Source: Petunia secreta (lineage: Eukaryota > Streptophyta > Magnoliopsida > Solanales > Solanaceae). Taken from it: DNA of 64,000 nt. Under the pieces are notes generated by a model. The model made no database searches. It was not told where the DNA came from and was given only the letters and a program-made list of their open reading frames with translations. Below, in pieces: positions 9,627-19,291 of this stretch (positions within the stretch are counted from its first letter, which is position 1; the number at the start of each line of letters is the position of its first letter). The DNA lies in assembly GCA_029990175.1 (NCBI GenBank), contig JARKIP010000017.1:19424001-19488000 (forward strand), in the 5' to 3' direction. The position numbers were made by a program, and so were the translations under genes.

Positions 9627-12161
9627 ATGCCTAGGTTAAAGCGCGTCGTTCCGAAAGGAAAAGGTCCGCGAACTTGGGAAGAGCGTAGAGCGGAGCTTTT
9701 AGAAGAAAAGAGAGCTAAGGAAAAAAATATACGTACGCGTAGGTGGTCCATGCTCAAATCAGCACAAGAAGCTTGGATGTCTTCGAACATCCCCACAGAT
9801 TTTGTCAAATGCAAAAGAAGAAGGGTGGAGGAAGAAGATGATGACTGTGATGCCACATCCACTGATAAAGATGTGGGTGGTGGTCAAACAGAGGTTGGTG
9901 ACAACTTGAGTTCAAAAGGTGCATCTGTTGATACCTTTGATCAGATAGACAGATTTCAAGTTGAAGATGGAGTTGGTAGTAGTGCTGCTGCTGCAGCAAA
10001 AAGAAAGGGAAAAACTGTTGTGATTGATGATGATGAGGATGAGGATGATTCTGGGGAGGCAAGTAGGAAGAGTGATGGAGAGGAGGATCAGGCTGGTGAT
10101 AGGGATGATGGAGTTGATAAAGGGGTTGATAGGGATCAGGCTGGTGAGAGGGATGATGGAGCAGATGATGGAGTTGATAAAGAGGGAGATGATGATGATG
10201 AAAAGGATGTGCATCCTCTTGACAGATTAAGCATTCCACAGAAGGTGATTGACATTGATGTCAGTACCTTTAGGTTCAAAACCTGGTTGTCCAGGTTTGA
10301 ATCATTTAATGCAAAGATCTCTGTGAGATCTTCAGTGAAAAATTTTTATGACTTCAAGACCAAGCTGGCAAAATTGGGTCTTGAAAAGATGTTTAGGAGA
10401 TCAGTTTTTGGGGATTTCTTAAACCTTTCTGAGAGCTGGACCTTCAATGGTCAGTTGGTGCACTCAGTGCTTTTGAGGACTATTAGACAGTCCAAGAAAA
10501 AGCATGAGATGTGGTTCTTAATTGATAGTAAGCCAGTCTGTTTTGGCTTGAGGGAGTTCTACCTGATGACTGGCTTAAACTGTTGTGAAGAGCCAGATAC
10601 CAAATTGAAGGCCAAGTTCTTGGCAAATGGTGAAGGATTTCTAGAGAAGGTCTGTGGTGGTGGGGATGTGAGGGCAGAAAATCTATTGTACTTGATAGAG
10701 CAGAGATAGTTCTCTAAGGAAGAGAAGCTAAAGTTGGCTCTCCTGTGGTTCCTCCATACTGTCCTGATGGCCAGGGACAAAACTAAAAATGTTGAGAAAT
10801 GGTGGATCCAATGTGTGGATAACCTGGACTTTTTCAGCAAGTACCCCTGGGGCAGGCTTTGTTATGACCTGATAATGGACTACCTCTACAATAAAGTGGA
10901 TTTTGCGAAGACCCATCGACATCATGTAGAGGGTAAAACTGCTGGTTATGCACTATTTGGATTCCCATGGGCCTTCCTTGTAAGTATTATTATTTTATTT
11001 TCCAGTTTTATTAAGAATGATTGTGCGAAAACATAAGTAATGTGACTGTGGCATTCATGGCAGGCATGGATATATGAGGCTGTACCCTTGGTTGGCTGTA
11101 ATGCTGGGAAATCTGAACAGTCTCCCTTGCCAAACCCAAGGATGCTGAGGTGGCAGCATACAAGAAGAAATGTGGGAGATGTTGATGCAGGCCATCAAGG
11201 AGCTAGACAGGTATGTACCAATTCAATTTATTAATTATGCTATCATTTAATGATTAATTAATTTATTAATTATTTTATCATTTGATGACAGGTTTTGCAC
11301 CCTTTCTTGATCCCAACAGTGCAAGAAGTTGAGGGTTGCAAAAAATTTGTCTCTCCTCATGCTAATGAGGTCGAGGATCCTGCATTGGACAAGGTAAGGG
11401 CTATGCTGGAGGGGGTCACTGGGATTAAGTACATTGTGGAGGAGTATGCTGATGAAATGCACAAAACTGAAAGCCAGGAAGATAGGGTTGATGATGTTGA
11501 TGATGGTGATGATGCTGTTGCTGGTGATGGTGTTGATGCAGGGGAACTTGCAGGCACTGTGGGCATGTGCAAGGTGTTCTGACAAGAATATTGGAGGTGA
11601 GTGAGGATATTTTAAAATTGTTGAAAGAGAAGAAGGTGAACAGTGAAAGGAAAACAAAGTCCAGGAACTTGATGAAGAGGAAGCTGTTCAAGCAAAGGAA
11701 GCTTGTGAAGAGGAAAAAGAAAGGTATCTATATTCATTTTAATGATAATTTGATTATTTTTGTCAGTTTCTAAGTATTTCCTTTTAGTTGAAGTGAATGA
11801 AGGGAATAATGATGAAGAGAAGAATGAAGATGTGAGAGAAAACAATGCGGCAGTCGATGAAGAAGAAGAGGTTTTCCATGATGCTCAAGTTCATGGAGCA
11901 GATGAAGAGATGACAGCAGATGCTGCAGATGCAGAAGATGCCAGAAATGAAGCTCAAGTTGATGGAGCAGATGAAGAGAAGTCTGAAGAATGAGACAATG
12001 CAGAGATTGTTGAAGAAGCTAGAAATGAAGAGATTGTTGAAGAAAATCGCGAGACACAAGCGGCATTGCATGTGGATGAAGCTAATGTTGCTGTGAATGA
12101 AGTTCTTGCAAGTCTGAATGTTCAGTTTCCTTCAGAGAATATTGGAACAGATAATGTTTGA
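9627..12161 (+). pseudogene. DUF1985-type MULE-carried protein, with premature stops
   Basis: Function unknown. The first exon (9627-10979) has a basic N-terminus (MPRLKRVVPKGKGPRTWEER), a long acidic low-complexity part (about residues 66-200, with repeated DQAGERDDG) and then a globular part. That part (FRFKTWLSRFESF, LKAKFLANGEG, ALLWFLHTVLMARDK, FPWAFL) resembles DUF1985, a domain often carried by plant MULEs beside Ulp1-like protease. Introns 10980-11063 and 11211-11291 keep phase 0 (exon AWIYEAVPLVG at 11064-11210). A TAG at 10707-10709 lies inside the domain, a frame change follows about 11567, and a TGA at 11991-11993 splits the acidic tail, which otherwise runs to 12161. I see no Ulp1 catalytic motif. 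It is decayed, or read through or spliced in a way I cannot resolve. Confidence 0.65.
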
Positions 12162-12775
12162 TGGGTTCAATATTAATGATTGGTTTCCTGGTTTTGTATA
12201 AGTTGAATGTTGAACTAGTAGTTTATAACAGTAGTTGATGGTTAACTTTAAACTTGTTAAGGTATATTCTATTGATGAGAGTCTAGTATATTCTATTATG
12301 GTTATCTCTGGTTATCTCCTGGTTAGTCATAGACAAGTGTATGGTGGCTGACCTTGTTTTTGGACATAAACTGTGGGTTTATTAATGCAGGGTACTTGTT
12401 AGGAGAGAACTCATTTCATTCATTGTTCAATGTTTCAATTATAGTTTGCAACTAATAACATGTTTCTCCTTATGTGCTCGCAACTCAAACAATAACGAAG
12501 ATTTTATAACAAAAACAAAACAGAGCTTTCCCGACTACATTACAATATCGATGCTTTTATACAAAAACAGCCAAATTATTGGCCTTAAGTTTATACAATA
12601 ACAGCCAAGTTATTGGCCTTTATACAAAAACGGCCAAGTTATTGGCCTTTATACAAAAACGGCCAAACGATTGACCTTATGTTTACACTGCGTCAAAATA
12701 ATAATACACATATCCGAATTATGAACAAAATTTACACAGTGTCAAAATACTACACATACTAAAAGAAGCGAACTA
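12162..12775. other. Convergent intergenic spacer within the MULE
   Basis: It separates the 3' ends of the plus-strand DUF1985 gene and the minus-strand GRF gene. It should hold both terminators, plus the repeat at 12558-12682. No further gene is seen. Confidence 0.6.
12558..12682. repeat. 29-30 bp palindrome-bearing tandem repeat, 4 copies
   Basis: The unit TATACAAAAACGGCCAAGTT plus ATTGGCCTT is repeated with small changes. Each unit contains GGCCAA followed by GTTA or similar and TTGGCC, a short inverted repeat that can fold. It lies between two convergent gene ends. Confidence 0.8.
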
Positions 12776-13403
12776 CTAGGAGATCCATTTAAAAACGGCG
12801 CAGATAACACAACCAGCTACCATCGACTTAATCAACACCTTCAGTCGATGACTCTTCTGCTCAGCTTCTTCCCTCTTCTTCTCAGCTTCTTTTAACTTCA
12901 TTTCACCATCCCTCAGCATGATTTTCAGAAAACTATTCTGCTCTTCACATTCACTCAATAGTTGTCTCAGTAAAACACAAGTGTCTTCGGTATCCTTAAG
13001 CTTTCTAACCAGATTCCCAATCACACTCGATGCTGCTGCAGGCAGTGGTCCACCATCAAACCACCGAAAGTAGTCGCAACCCACCACTGGACTGCATTAT
13101 TTAACAAAACCCAAGAAAAAATCAGTACATTAACAAATAATCAAAAACAAAAATGAAAATAGTCGCACCCACCACTTGACTGCATTATTTAACAAAACCC
13201 GAGAAAAAATCACTACATTAACAAATAATCAAAAACAAAAACAGAACTATAATGTATGAGTAACACACCTTTGGAGTTTTACAACTCCAAAATCTGCGTC
13301 CACGGTTTGTATTAGTGCGAGAGGTCCTCAACTTCGTACTTTTGCCGCAGAAACAAATATTGGCTTCCGCTGCTACATTGGAGCTGGACGAATCTTCACT
13401 CAT
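12776..13403 (-). CDS. GRF-type zinc-finger protein with C-terminal hydrophobic tail
   Basis: Exon 1 begins at 13403 (MSEDSSSSNVAAEANICFCG). With a donor at about 13266/13265 and an acceptor before 13091, it joins in frame to exon 2. The product of about 150 residues has the GRF zinc finger: CFCG, then TNTNRGRRFWSC, then GCDYFRWFDG (pattern C-x-C, G-R-x-F-x-x-C, C-x-x-F-x-W). A charged coiled-coil stretch (KLKEAEKKREEAEQKSHRLK) and a short hydrophobic end (MVAGCVICAVFKWIS) suggestive of a tail anchor follow. GRF fingers bind single-stranded nucleic acid in some proteins; small plant GRF-coil proteins of this kind are uncharacterised. The splice model is my inference. It lies inside the MULE and shows no stops. 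Confidence 0.65.
13072..13245. repeat. 89-bp duplication spanning an intron-exon junction
   Basis: Two near-identical blocks, starting AGTCGCA at 13072 and 13161, each include the acceptor CTGCATTATTTAAC (minus-strand splice site) and the first codons of exon 2 of the GRF gene. The intron therefore contains a second acceptor and a decoy exon start. Confidence 0.8.
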
Positions 13404-13825
13404 GATTGTCTTTGAGTTGTTTGATTTTTCAGCTGGTGAAAGAGGGGTCGTGAAAGAGAAGGTATTGAAGAATTGGGTGGGTTAGGTTAGAAATTGGGGT
13501 TCTCTAGAAATTGGGGTTCTCTAGAAATTATTTGGGGAATCGTTAAACCAGCTTTTATATATTTGGGGATTTGTTTCCAAATATTAAAGTTAATGTTTAA
13601 GTGAGGCGGGAAATTTGGGCTCCATTTTCTGCTCAAATTTTTTGACTTTTACCTAAGCCACGTGACCTGGGGCGTGATGTGTTCCGTGTTTTGGTTCGGG
13701 GTTTGGGGATTTGGGGTTAGGGTTAGGGTTAGCGATAATCGACATATAGTAGTCGATAATCAACTTTGTATCTTGAAAATTAACATATGGAATTATTCTC
13801 GAATCCAAGAATAGAAATTAGTAGG

Positions 13826-14320
13826 CTTAACAAGAATAGACATAGTAGGCTTATATATACATGAGATTTTCCCTTGTAGGCATCAATGAGTTGTTATAAT
13901 GTATTAAAGTGGTCAATAATACTCAAATGGGGTCCATATACCGTCACATATGGTGTAACAAGACATATGAGTCATAACACTAAGGCATTGCTTAACAAGA
14001 ATAGACATAGTAGGCTTATATATACATGAGATTTTCCCTTGTAGGCATCAATGAGTTGTTATAATGTATTAAAGTGGTCAATAATACTCAAATGGGGTCC
14101 ATATACCATCACATATGGTGTAACAAGACATATGAGTCATAACACTAAGGCATTGCTTAACAAGAATAGACATAGTAGGCTTATATATACATGAGATTTT
14201 CCCTTGTAGGCATCAATGAGTTGTTATAATGTATTAAAGTGGTCAATAATACTCAAATGGGGTCCATATACCATCACATATGGTGTAACAACACATATTA
14301 GTCATGATTTTTTTGATTTT
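13826..14320. repeat. 165-bp tandem repeat, 3 copies
   Basis: Copies start with CTTAACAAGAATAGACATAG at 13826, 13991 and 14156 and are almost identical (one A/G change near CCATATACC.TCAC), so the amplification is recent. The third copy decays at about 14305. No open frame is seen. The array lies between the GRF gene and the 95-residue gene. Confidence 0.95.
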
Positions 14321-14367
14321 ATTTGAAATTACACTAGGTCGATAATCAACCCTTTCGGGGTTGATTT

Positions 14368-14959
14368 GGTTAATAGTCGATTATATTTGTCCAGTCTAGT
14401 CCCGACTTTTTATTTTTCTGCAACGTTTCCCCTTTTCAGAAAATTCTCCCATTACTTAAATATTTTTCGTATTACTTAATATTTATTTTATTTACATTTT
14501 TCGGTAAATATTATTATCGTAATTTATTATTTTACTTTTATCTTTTTGTATTTATATTTTTATTTTTGGTCATTTTCTGATTATTTCCATTTTTGCGAAC
14601 CTATCTATCGATTTATCTACTTGGTGTTGGTTGATTATACACCAAAATGGAGTACAGACAGTTGGTTAATAGTCGATTATATTTGTCCAGTCAAGTCCCG
14701 ACTTTTTATTTTTCTGCAACGTTTCCCCTTTTCAGAAAATTCTCCCATTACTTAAATATTTTTCGTATTACTTAATATTTATTTTATTTACATTTTTCGG
14801 TAAATATTATTATCGTAATTTATTATTTTACTTTTATCTTTTTCTATTTATATTTTTGTTTTTGGTCATTTTCTGATTATTTCCATTTTTGCGAACCTAT
14901 CTATCGATTTATCTACTTGGTGTTGGTTGATTATACACCAAAATGGAGTATGGACAGTT
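14368..14959. repeat. 296-bp tandem duplication
   Basis: Two nearly identical blocks begin GGTTAATAGTCGATTATATT at 14368 and 14664 and end in CACCAAAATGGAGTA. Differences are a handful of single bases. No gene is recognised. Confidence 0.95.
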
Positions 14960-15132
14960 CATCAAGCATAGACAAAAAAGGGGAGCGGGAAATTGAACGA
15001 GAAATTAAATGAACAATCAGATATAGTAATAATAATAATGCCAAGGGGGCTTTTCATTTATAATAATTTTAAAGAAAAGAGCAATCATAATGAAAACTCT
15101 TTTCTTTTTACATTTAAAAATTAAAAAAAAAA

Positions 15133-15420
15133 CTAATTATTACGAGGGGGGGGGGGGGGGGGAGGGGTGATGTAGTTGTCCAGATCCTCCCCTGCTCGTT
15201 CCATGACCACCCTCAACATCCTAGCAGTACGGCGGATGTTCATCTCCTGCCTCCTACGATCATCAGACAGGAGGCGGATAAGCCTGTCTATGTCAGCACG
15301 AATCAGCAGCACCTCTGGGTCGTTGTTCCTGAGATTGGGAATTCCTCCATTGCCATTCTTGCTGTTGTCGTTTCTAGTGGCACTTCCACTTCTACTTGCA
15401 GTGCCTGGAGCTCTTGCCAT
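15133..15420 (-). CDS. Small 95-residue protein of unknown function
   Basis: I do not recognise it. The frame starts at 15420, about 55 bases after a clear minus-strand TATA box (15475-15484). The leader between them has no upstream ATG. The N-terminus is polar (MARAPGTASRSGSATRNDNS). The middle looks like an amphipathic, charge-rich helix (IRADIDRLIRLLSDDRRRQEMNIRRTARMLRVVMERAG). The C-terminus is a proline run encoded by a 17-base G tract on plus (15146-15162), so the end is length-unstable. Its place inside the MULE, next to the transposase and in the same orientation, suggests an accessory or captured gene. Coding status is supported by the promoter and frame, not by homology. Confidence 0.5.
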   Translation of the reverse strand: MARAPGTASRSGSATRNDNSKNGNGGIPNLRNNDPEVLLIRADIDRLIRLLSDDRRRQEMNIRRTARMLRVVMERAGEDLDNYITPPPPPPPRNN

Positions 15421-15474
15421 TATAAGATGTGAGTGATTCTTGAGTTGTGTTGTGGATTGTTGGATCTTATGACT

Positions 15475-15484
15475 CTATTTATAG
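15475..15484 (-). promoter_or_regulatory. TATA box of the 95-residue gene
   Basis: CTATAAATAG on the minus strand, about 55-65 bases upstream of the ATG at 15420. The spacing fits a short leader beginning near 15450. Confidence 0.65.
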
Positions 15485-15944
15485 GCTCCAAATCAATGCA
15501 ATCTTTGGTGTTCCCAGAAAAGTCTCATCGTTTCAAGTGGCAATTATGAACAGCCACTTCGTCTAACCCAATTCCGGCTGCTTTCAATGACGGGGCGCAC
15601 GAGTGTATTAAATGCGTTCAATCACTTTATCAACTGCATTGGGTCAATTAATCTACGTTATTTTTTTTCAATAATCAACCCATATAGTGTCTATTAATCG
15701 AAAATGTAAATACTCAACTAGTTGTAAACATGTCCACCATTTGGTGAACTCAAATAATAGTCATTTTTATAAAAGACACTTAAAATAGAAATAAAATACA
15801 TTAATGAAACTATTACAATCAGTTCAAATTGTTCCAACAAATAACACAATACCAAATTAAGACAACCACATCTAACACTACTTAAACACACCAAATTATC
15901 ACAACTTAAGCTAATACACCAAATCAGAATTGCAAGGTTGATTA
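15485..15944. other. MULE spacer, no gene seen
   Basis: AT-rich sequence downstream of the transposase stop and upstream of the small gene promoter. It probably contains the transposase 3' UTR. No other feature is recognised. Confidence 0.5.
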
Positions 15945-18269
15945 TCAACCTCGTACCAAAGCAGGGCAGGTTGTCCTCTTATGGCCACTTCTCTTGCAGT
16001 TTGAACATCTATTTTGCCTCTTCCTTGAGAAAAAAGTTTCACCAACTGAGGGAAAATGATTAATTCTCCTTCTACCCTTTTTGGGATCGACCATCGGCGG
16101 AAGAATTCTTCTATGAACTACCTCTGGAGGAACCATCCATTCTTGCTCCGGTGGCATTGGATAAACATTTTCTTCATACGCACACATGTAAGTCTGAAGC
16201 CTATAAAATGGACAAGTGTAATGGTACGCACTAGCACCATATTCATCTCCATATCTAATCCTTAACACTGCAAATGCATGCTTGCATGGTATCTTGTCCA
16301 GGTCAAACTCCCGGCATGTACACGTTCTGAAATGAAGATTAACAGTGTGGGATAGGCCATCTCCAACCACAGTGCACTTCAGTACTTCCAAGTTCCCGCC
16401 TGCATGATAAGCAATCAATTTATTTCCTTCAAGCATATTCTGATTCAATTTTGTTTCAGCATTGGGCACCAAAATGGTGTTGTGTTTCTTCATCTCCTCA
16501 CGCCTCTCAATGAACTTGTCAGTAAACCTGCGAGTAATAGCATTGCACAGTCCCAGGATGGGGTATTCTCTCTCGTCCTTGAAAATTGCGTTGAGGGACT
16601 CGGAAAGGTTTGTGGTCATTACATCGTACCTGTTTCTTGGAAAATATGCTCTCGTCCACCTATGGAAGCCCACTTCATCCTTAAGACAAGCAGCTGCAGC
16701 AGGGCATTTTGACGCGAGCTGGTTAAAAGCATCGCTGAACACTTCAAATCGGTACGCCTTCGCAGCGGTGTAATAATCCTTCAAAAATGATCCACACTTG
16801 AACCTTACGTGCATGTTCTCAGCAAGGTGCTTGGTGCAACAGCCATGAGATGCTAAGGTATACACCCTTCTAATCCCATTTGCTATGGCCTTGGCGCGAT
16901 CGGAAATTATGCACAGGTCCGGTGTATTGGGACTACGTGAGCTAGCTGTTCAAAAAAGAATTTCCATGAGCTATCGCACTCCTTGTCTACCACACAGAAA
17001 GCCAATAGATAAATGTGGTTCTCCGTGTCCTGCACGACAGCCGTCAACAAAACACCGCCGTAGGTTGACGATAAATGTGTCCCATCGACTGATATCACCT
17101 TCCTCATATATGTAAACCCTCTAACCCAAGCTCCGTAAGCTACAAAAAAATACTTGAACCTCCCCTGTTCATCAACCCTTAACCCAGTCTTGCTGCCAGG
17201 ATTTAGGCTTTCCAACACAAAACTGTACGCATCTAAAATTACGTAACTATGCTCCGGACTGCCCCTAACTAAAGCCTTTGCAATTTCTCTTCCTTTCCAG
17301 CACTTCCAATAACTTACCTTACTATTCAGTTGTTGATCCAAAGCGCTCTTGATATCTTTTGTCGTCAACCCCTTCAATAAACCTGTTCTTGAAATATTCT
17401 CCGATGACATCCGCTGAAGCATGTGGATGATGGCTTGGTAGATGTTGCACCCCACAGGTGTGCTCTTTAAAGTATTTGGTGATCACAAACCTGTTGGAAT
17501 TAACATACTTCATGGCGCGCACCATCCACCTGCAGCGCGCTTCTACACACGCCACGACATACAGGGATTTAGTACTCTTCTTTGTTTTGAATGTGAATGG
17601 CTTCTTCATTGAACCCATCTTCAAAGCCACAACCAGGCTCTTCTTGGTATCGAAGGTTTTCCCAGTATGAAAACCTGTGCAATCATCAACCACATCACCC
17701 AAGTTGCTGCCTTGAGTGGGAGCAGATTCGGCAACACAGTTGCTCCCATTTACAGCGGGTTCTCTAATCTCTGGATCTTCAATAGCATTGTCTTCTTCAC
17801 TATCCATATCACCAGCAGTATCACCAACTCCAGCATCACTGCCATGATCACCCGTACTCTCATTGAATAGTGGTGGTCGTGGTGGTCTTGCAGAATCAGC
17901 TGCACCATTAGTGGCAGCATTTGAGCCTGCTTGAGAGCTCTCGCCAACAAATATCTTTAAAATAGGCCTGCTACCATTATTTCTAACATCGAGCATATAG
18001 ATATGCAAATCATTATCATTCCTTATAAAAGAAGGAGCCACCTTACCCCTCATAGGAGCAGCACTAAAAACATAGCTAATTGAAACCTCGCTGCGATGGC
18101 ACGTTAAGTTGCCGCGATCGATTAATTGGTCAATTAACTGATCGTAGGTACATTCCAAATTTAATGCAATAGGGATTGTTGTCTTTGTCCTAGATTGCCA
18201 ATTCCAGTATTTCGGGGTCTCAATCCATTCACCCATAAAGTCAGCACCTACTACTACGAAACCCCCCAT
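15945..18269 (-). pseudogene. MuDR-type MULE transposase, two single-base frameshifts
   Basis: Three abutting frames give about 774 residues, the usual MULE length. In order: an N-terminal domain (GEWIETPKYW..TYDQLIDQL); an acidic linker; the plant MuDR DNA-binding domain (CRWMVRAMKY..VITKYFKEHTC); then the DDE catalytic domain. The latter has the first Asp in VISVDGTHL, the second in IISDRAKAI, the C/H motif HGCCTKHL and the Glu in NLSESLN. A SWIM finger (CTCREF..IPCKHAF) and a C-terminal zinc knuckle (CSNCKRSGHKRTTC) follow. Frames break at a C run (17369-17372, one base too many) and at a G run (16929-16931, one base too few); there is no other stop. Both lesions are in homopolymers, so recent decay and assembly error are both possible. 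The enzyme would cut and join the element ends in the nucleus. Start at 18269 is the first Met of the frame; 18236 is an alternative. Confidence 0.85.
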
Positions 18270-18905
18270 CTACTTCAACGAAGTCGATGATCAACCAAAT
18301 GTGGTCGATGGTCGATGAAATAATGCAGTAGTTCTGCAACAATGGCGAACGAATAAAAGATAGCTTGAACTTCTTACCAGTTGAAGAAATGAAAGGATGT
18401 ATGTGCAAAGACGGAAGCCCAGACCAATTCACCTCAGATTTCCATCCACATTAATTGCATCGAGACGTTACAGCCGCAACAAGAAATTTCAAGAAAAACA
18501 GGTTCCAAAAGATAAAACAGTTATAGATCGAGATGAGGGAGTTCTTGATGAGTGAAATGGAGCAAAAAACGAAGCTCAAATAGCCATTGAAGGCGCAGGT
18601 GGTTCTGGGCGGGAAAGCTTGGAGGGAAGAAGAAGGCAACTGGGGGTCTAGGGGTTTTGGTGGGAAGATTTAATTATTTTTTTTGCTATTTTAGGTAAAT
18701 AATAATTGTTTATATAGTAGACCAAAGTGTAGTTTTTGTAACTTGGGGGCTGGGGGTTTGAGCCTAGAGAACTTGGGTAAGGTCATTATTGTTAAATGGT
18801 CATTAAGCAATTAAAGGGTTATACACCCAATTTTTAAGACTTGAGGGTTATTCCCTCTATTTCCTTCATTGCAGAGGTCTTTTAGCCAATGCACCCGTCT
18901 CACTT

Positions 18906-19117
18906 TGTTTGTCATACTTTGCTTATTAATTGCGTTCCAAAAAACTTGTCATACTTCTAAAGAATGGAAACAATTCAACTCTAAACTTTTTTTTGACTAA
19001 TTTATAGGCACACAAATATCTATAGTTTATTTTAAATCACAAATTTCAGGAGTCCTCATTTCATTATTACACTTTATGTCAAGTCAAACTATGACAAACA
19101 AAGTGGGACGGAGAGAG
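18906..19117. mobile_element. Right part of the split Stowaway-like MITE
   Basis: Begins after the right MULE target duplication (18896-18905) with TGTTTGTCATACTTTGC. It ends with the inverted counterpart TATGACAAACAAAGTGGGAC plus GGAGAGAG, followed by TA at 19118. Joined to 8802-8818, it makes a MITE of about 229 bp with terminal repeats of about 33 bp. Confidence 0.7.
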
Positions 19118-19291
19118 TATTATTATTCTAAATAATACAATATAGTTTTTTTTTTTAACGTTATACATAATTAGAGACTTTGGTCTTACATAAGTCCTCT
19201 TTAATTTAAACATTTAAAACGAAGGGAAATGAAGAATTGATTATTCCATGTGTTTTTATTAGTTTTCACTTATTATATTGTTAATTGTTTC

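Larger units (their letters stand above)
8819..18895. mobile_element. MULE transposon, about 10.1 kb, with four genes
   Basis: The ends are defined by a 10-bp direct repeat CGTCTCACTT at 8809-8818 and 18896-18905, within the 8-11 bp range known for Mutator-like elements. Just inside, the two ends are inverted and similar over about 24 bases (left ATTAGCTAAAAGACCCCT, right complement ATTGGCTAAAAGACCTCT), so the terminal repeats are short. Inside are a DUF1985-type gene on plus, and a GRF zinc-finger gene, a small unknown gene and a MuDR-type transposase on minus, with tandem arrays between them. The element splits a Stowaway-like MITE. Stretches 8819-9246 and 18270-18895 are its ends and 5' leaders and carry no other recognised gene. 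Confidence 0.75.

Noticed and set aside
9805..10239. 144-residue histidine-rich minus frame
   Set aside because: Shadow of the acidic GAT-repeat part of the DUF1985-type gene on the other strand.
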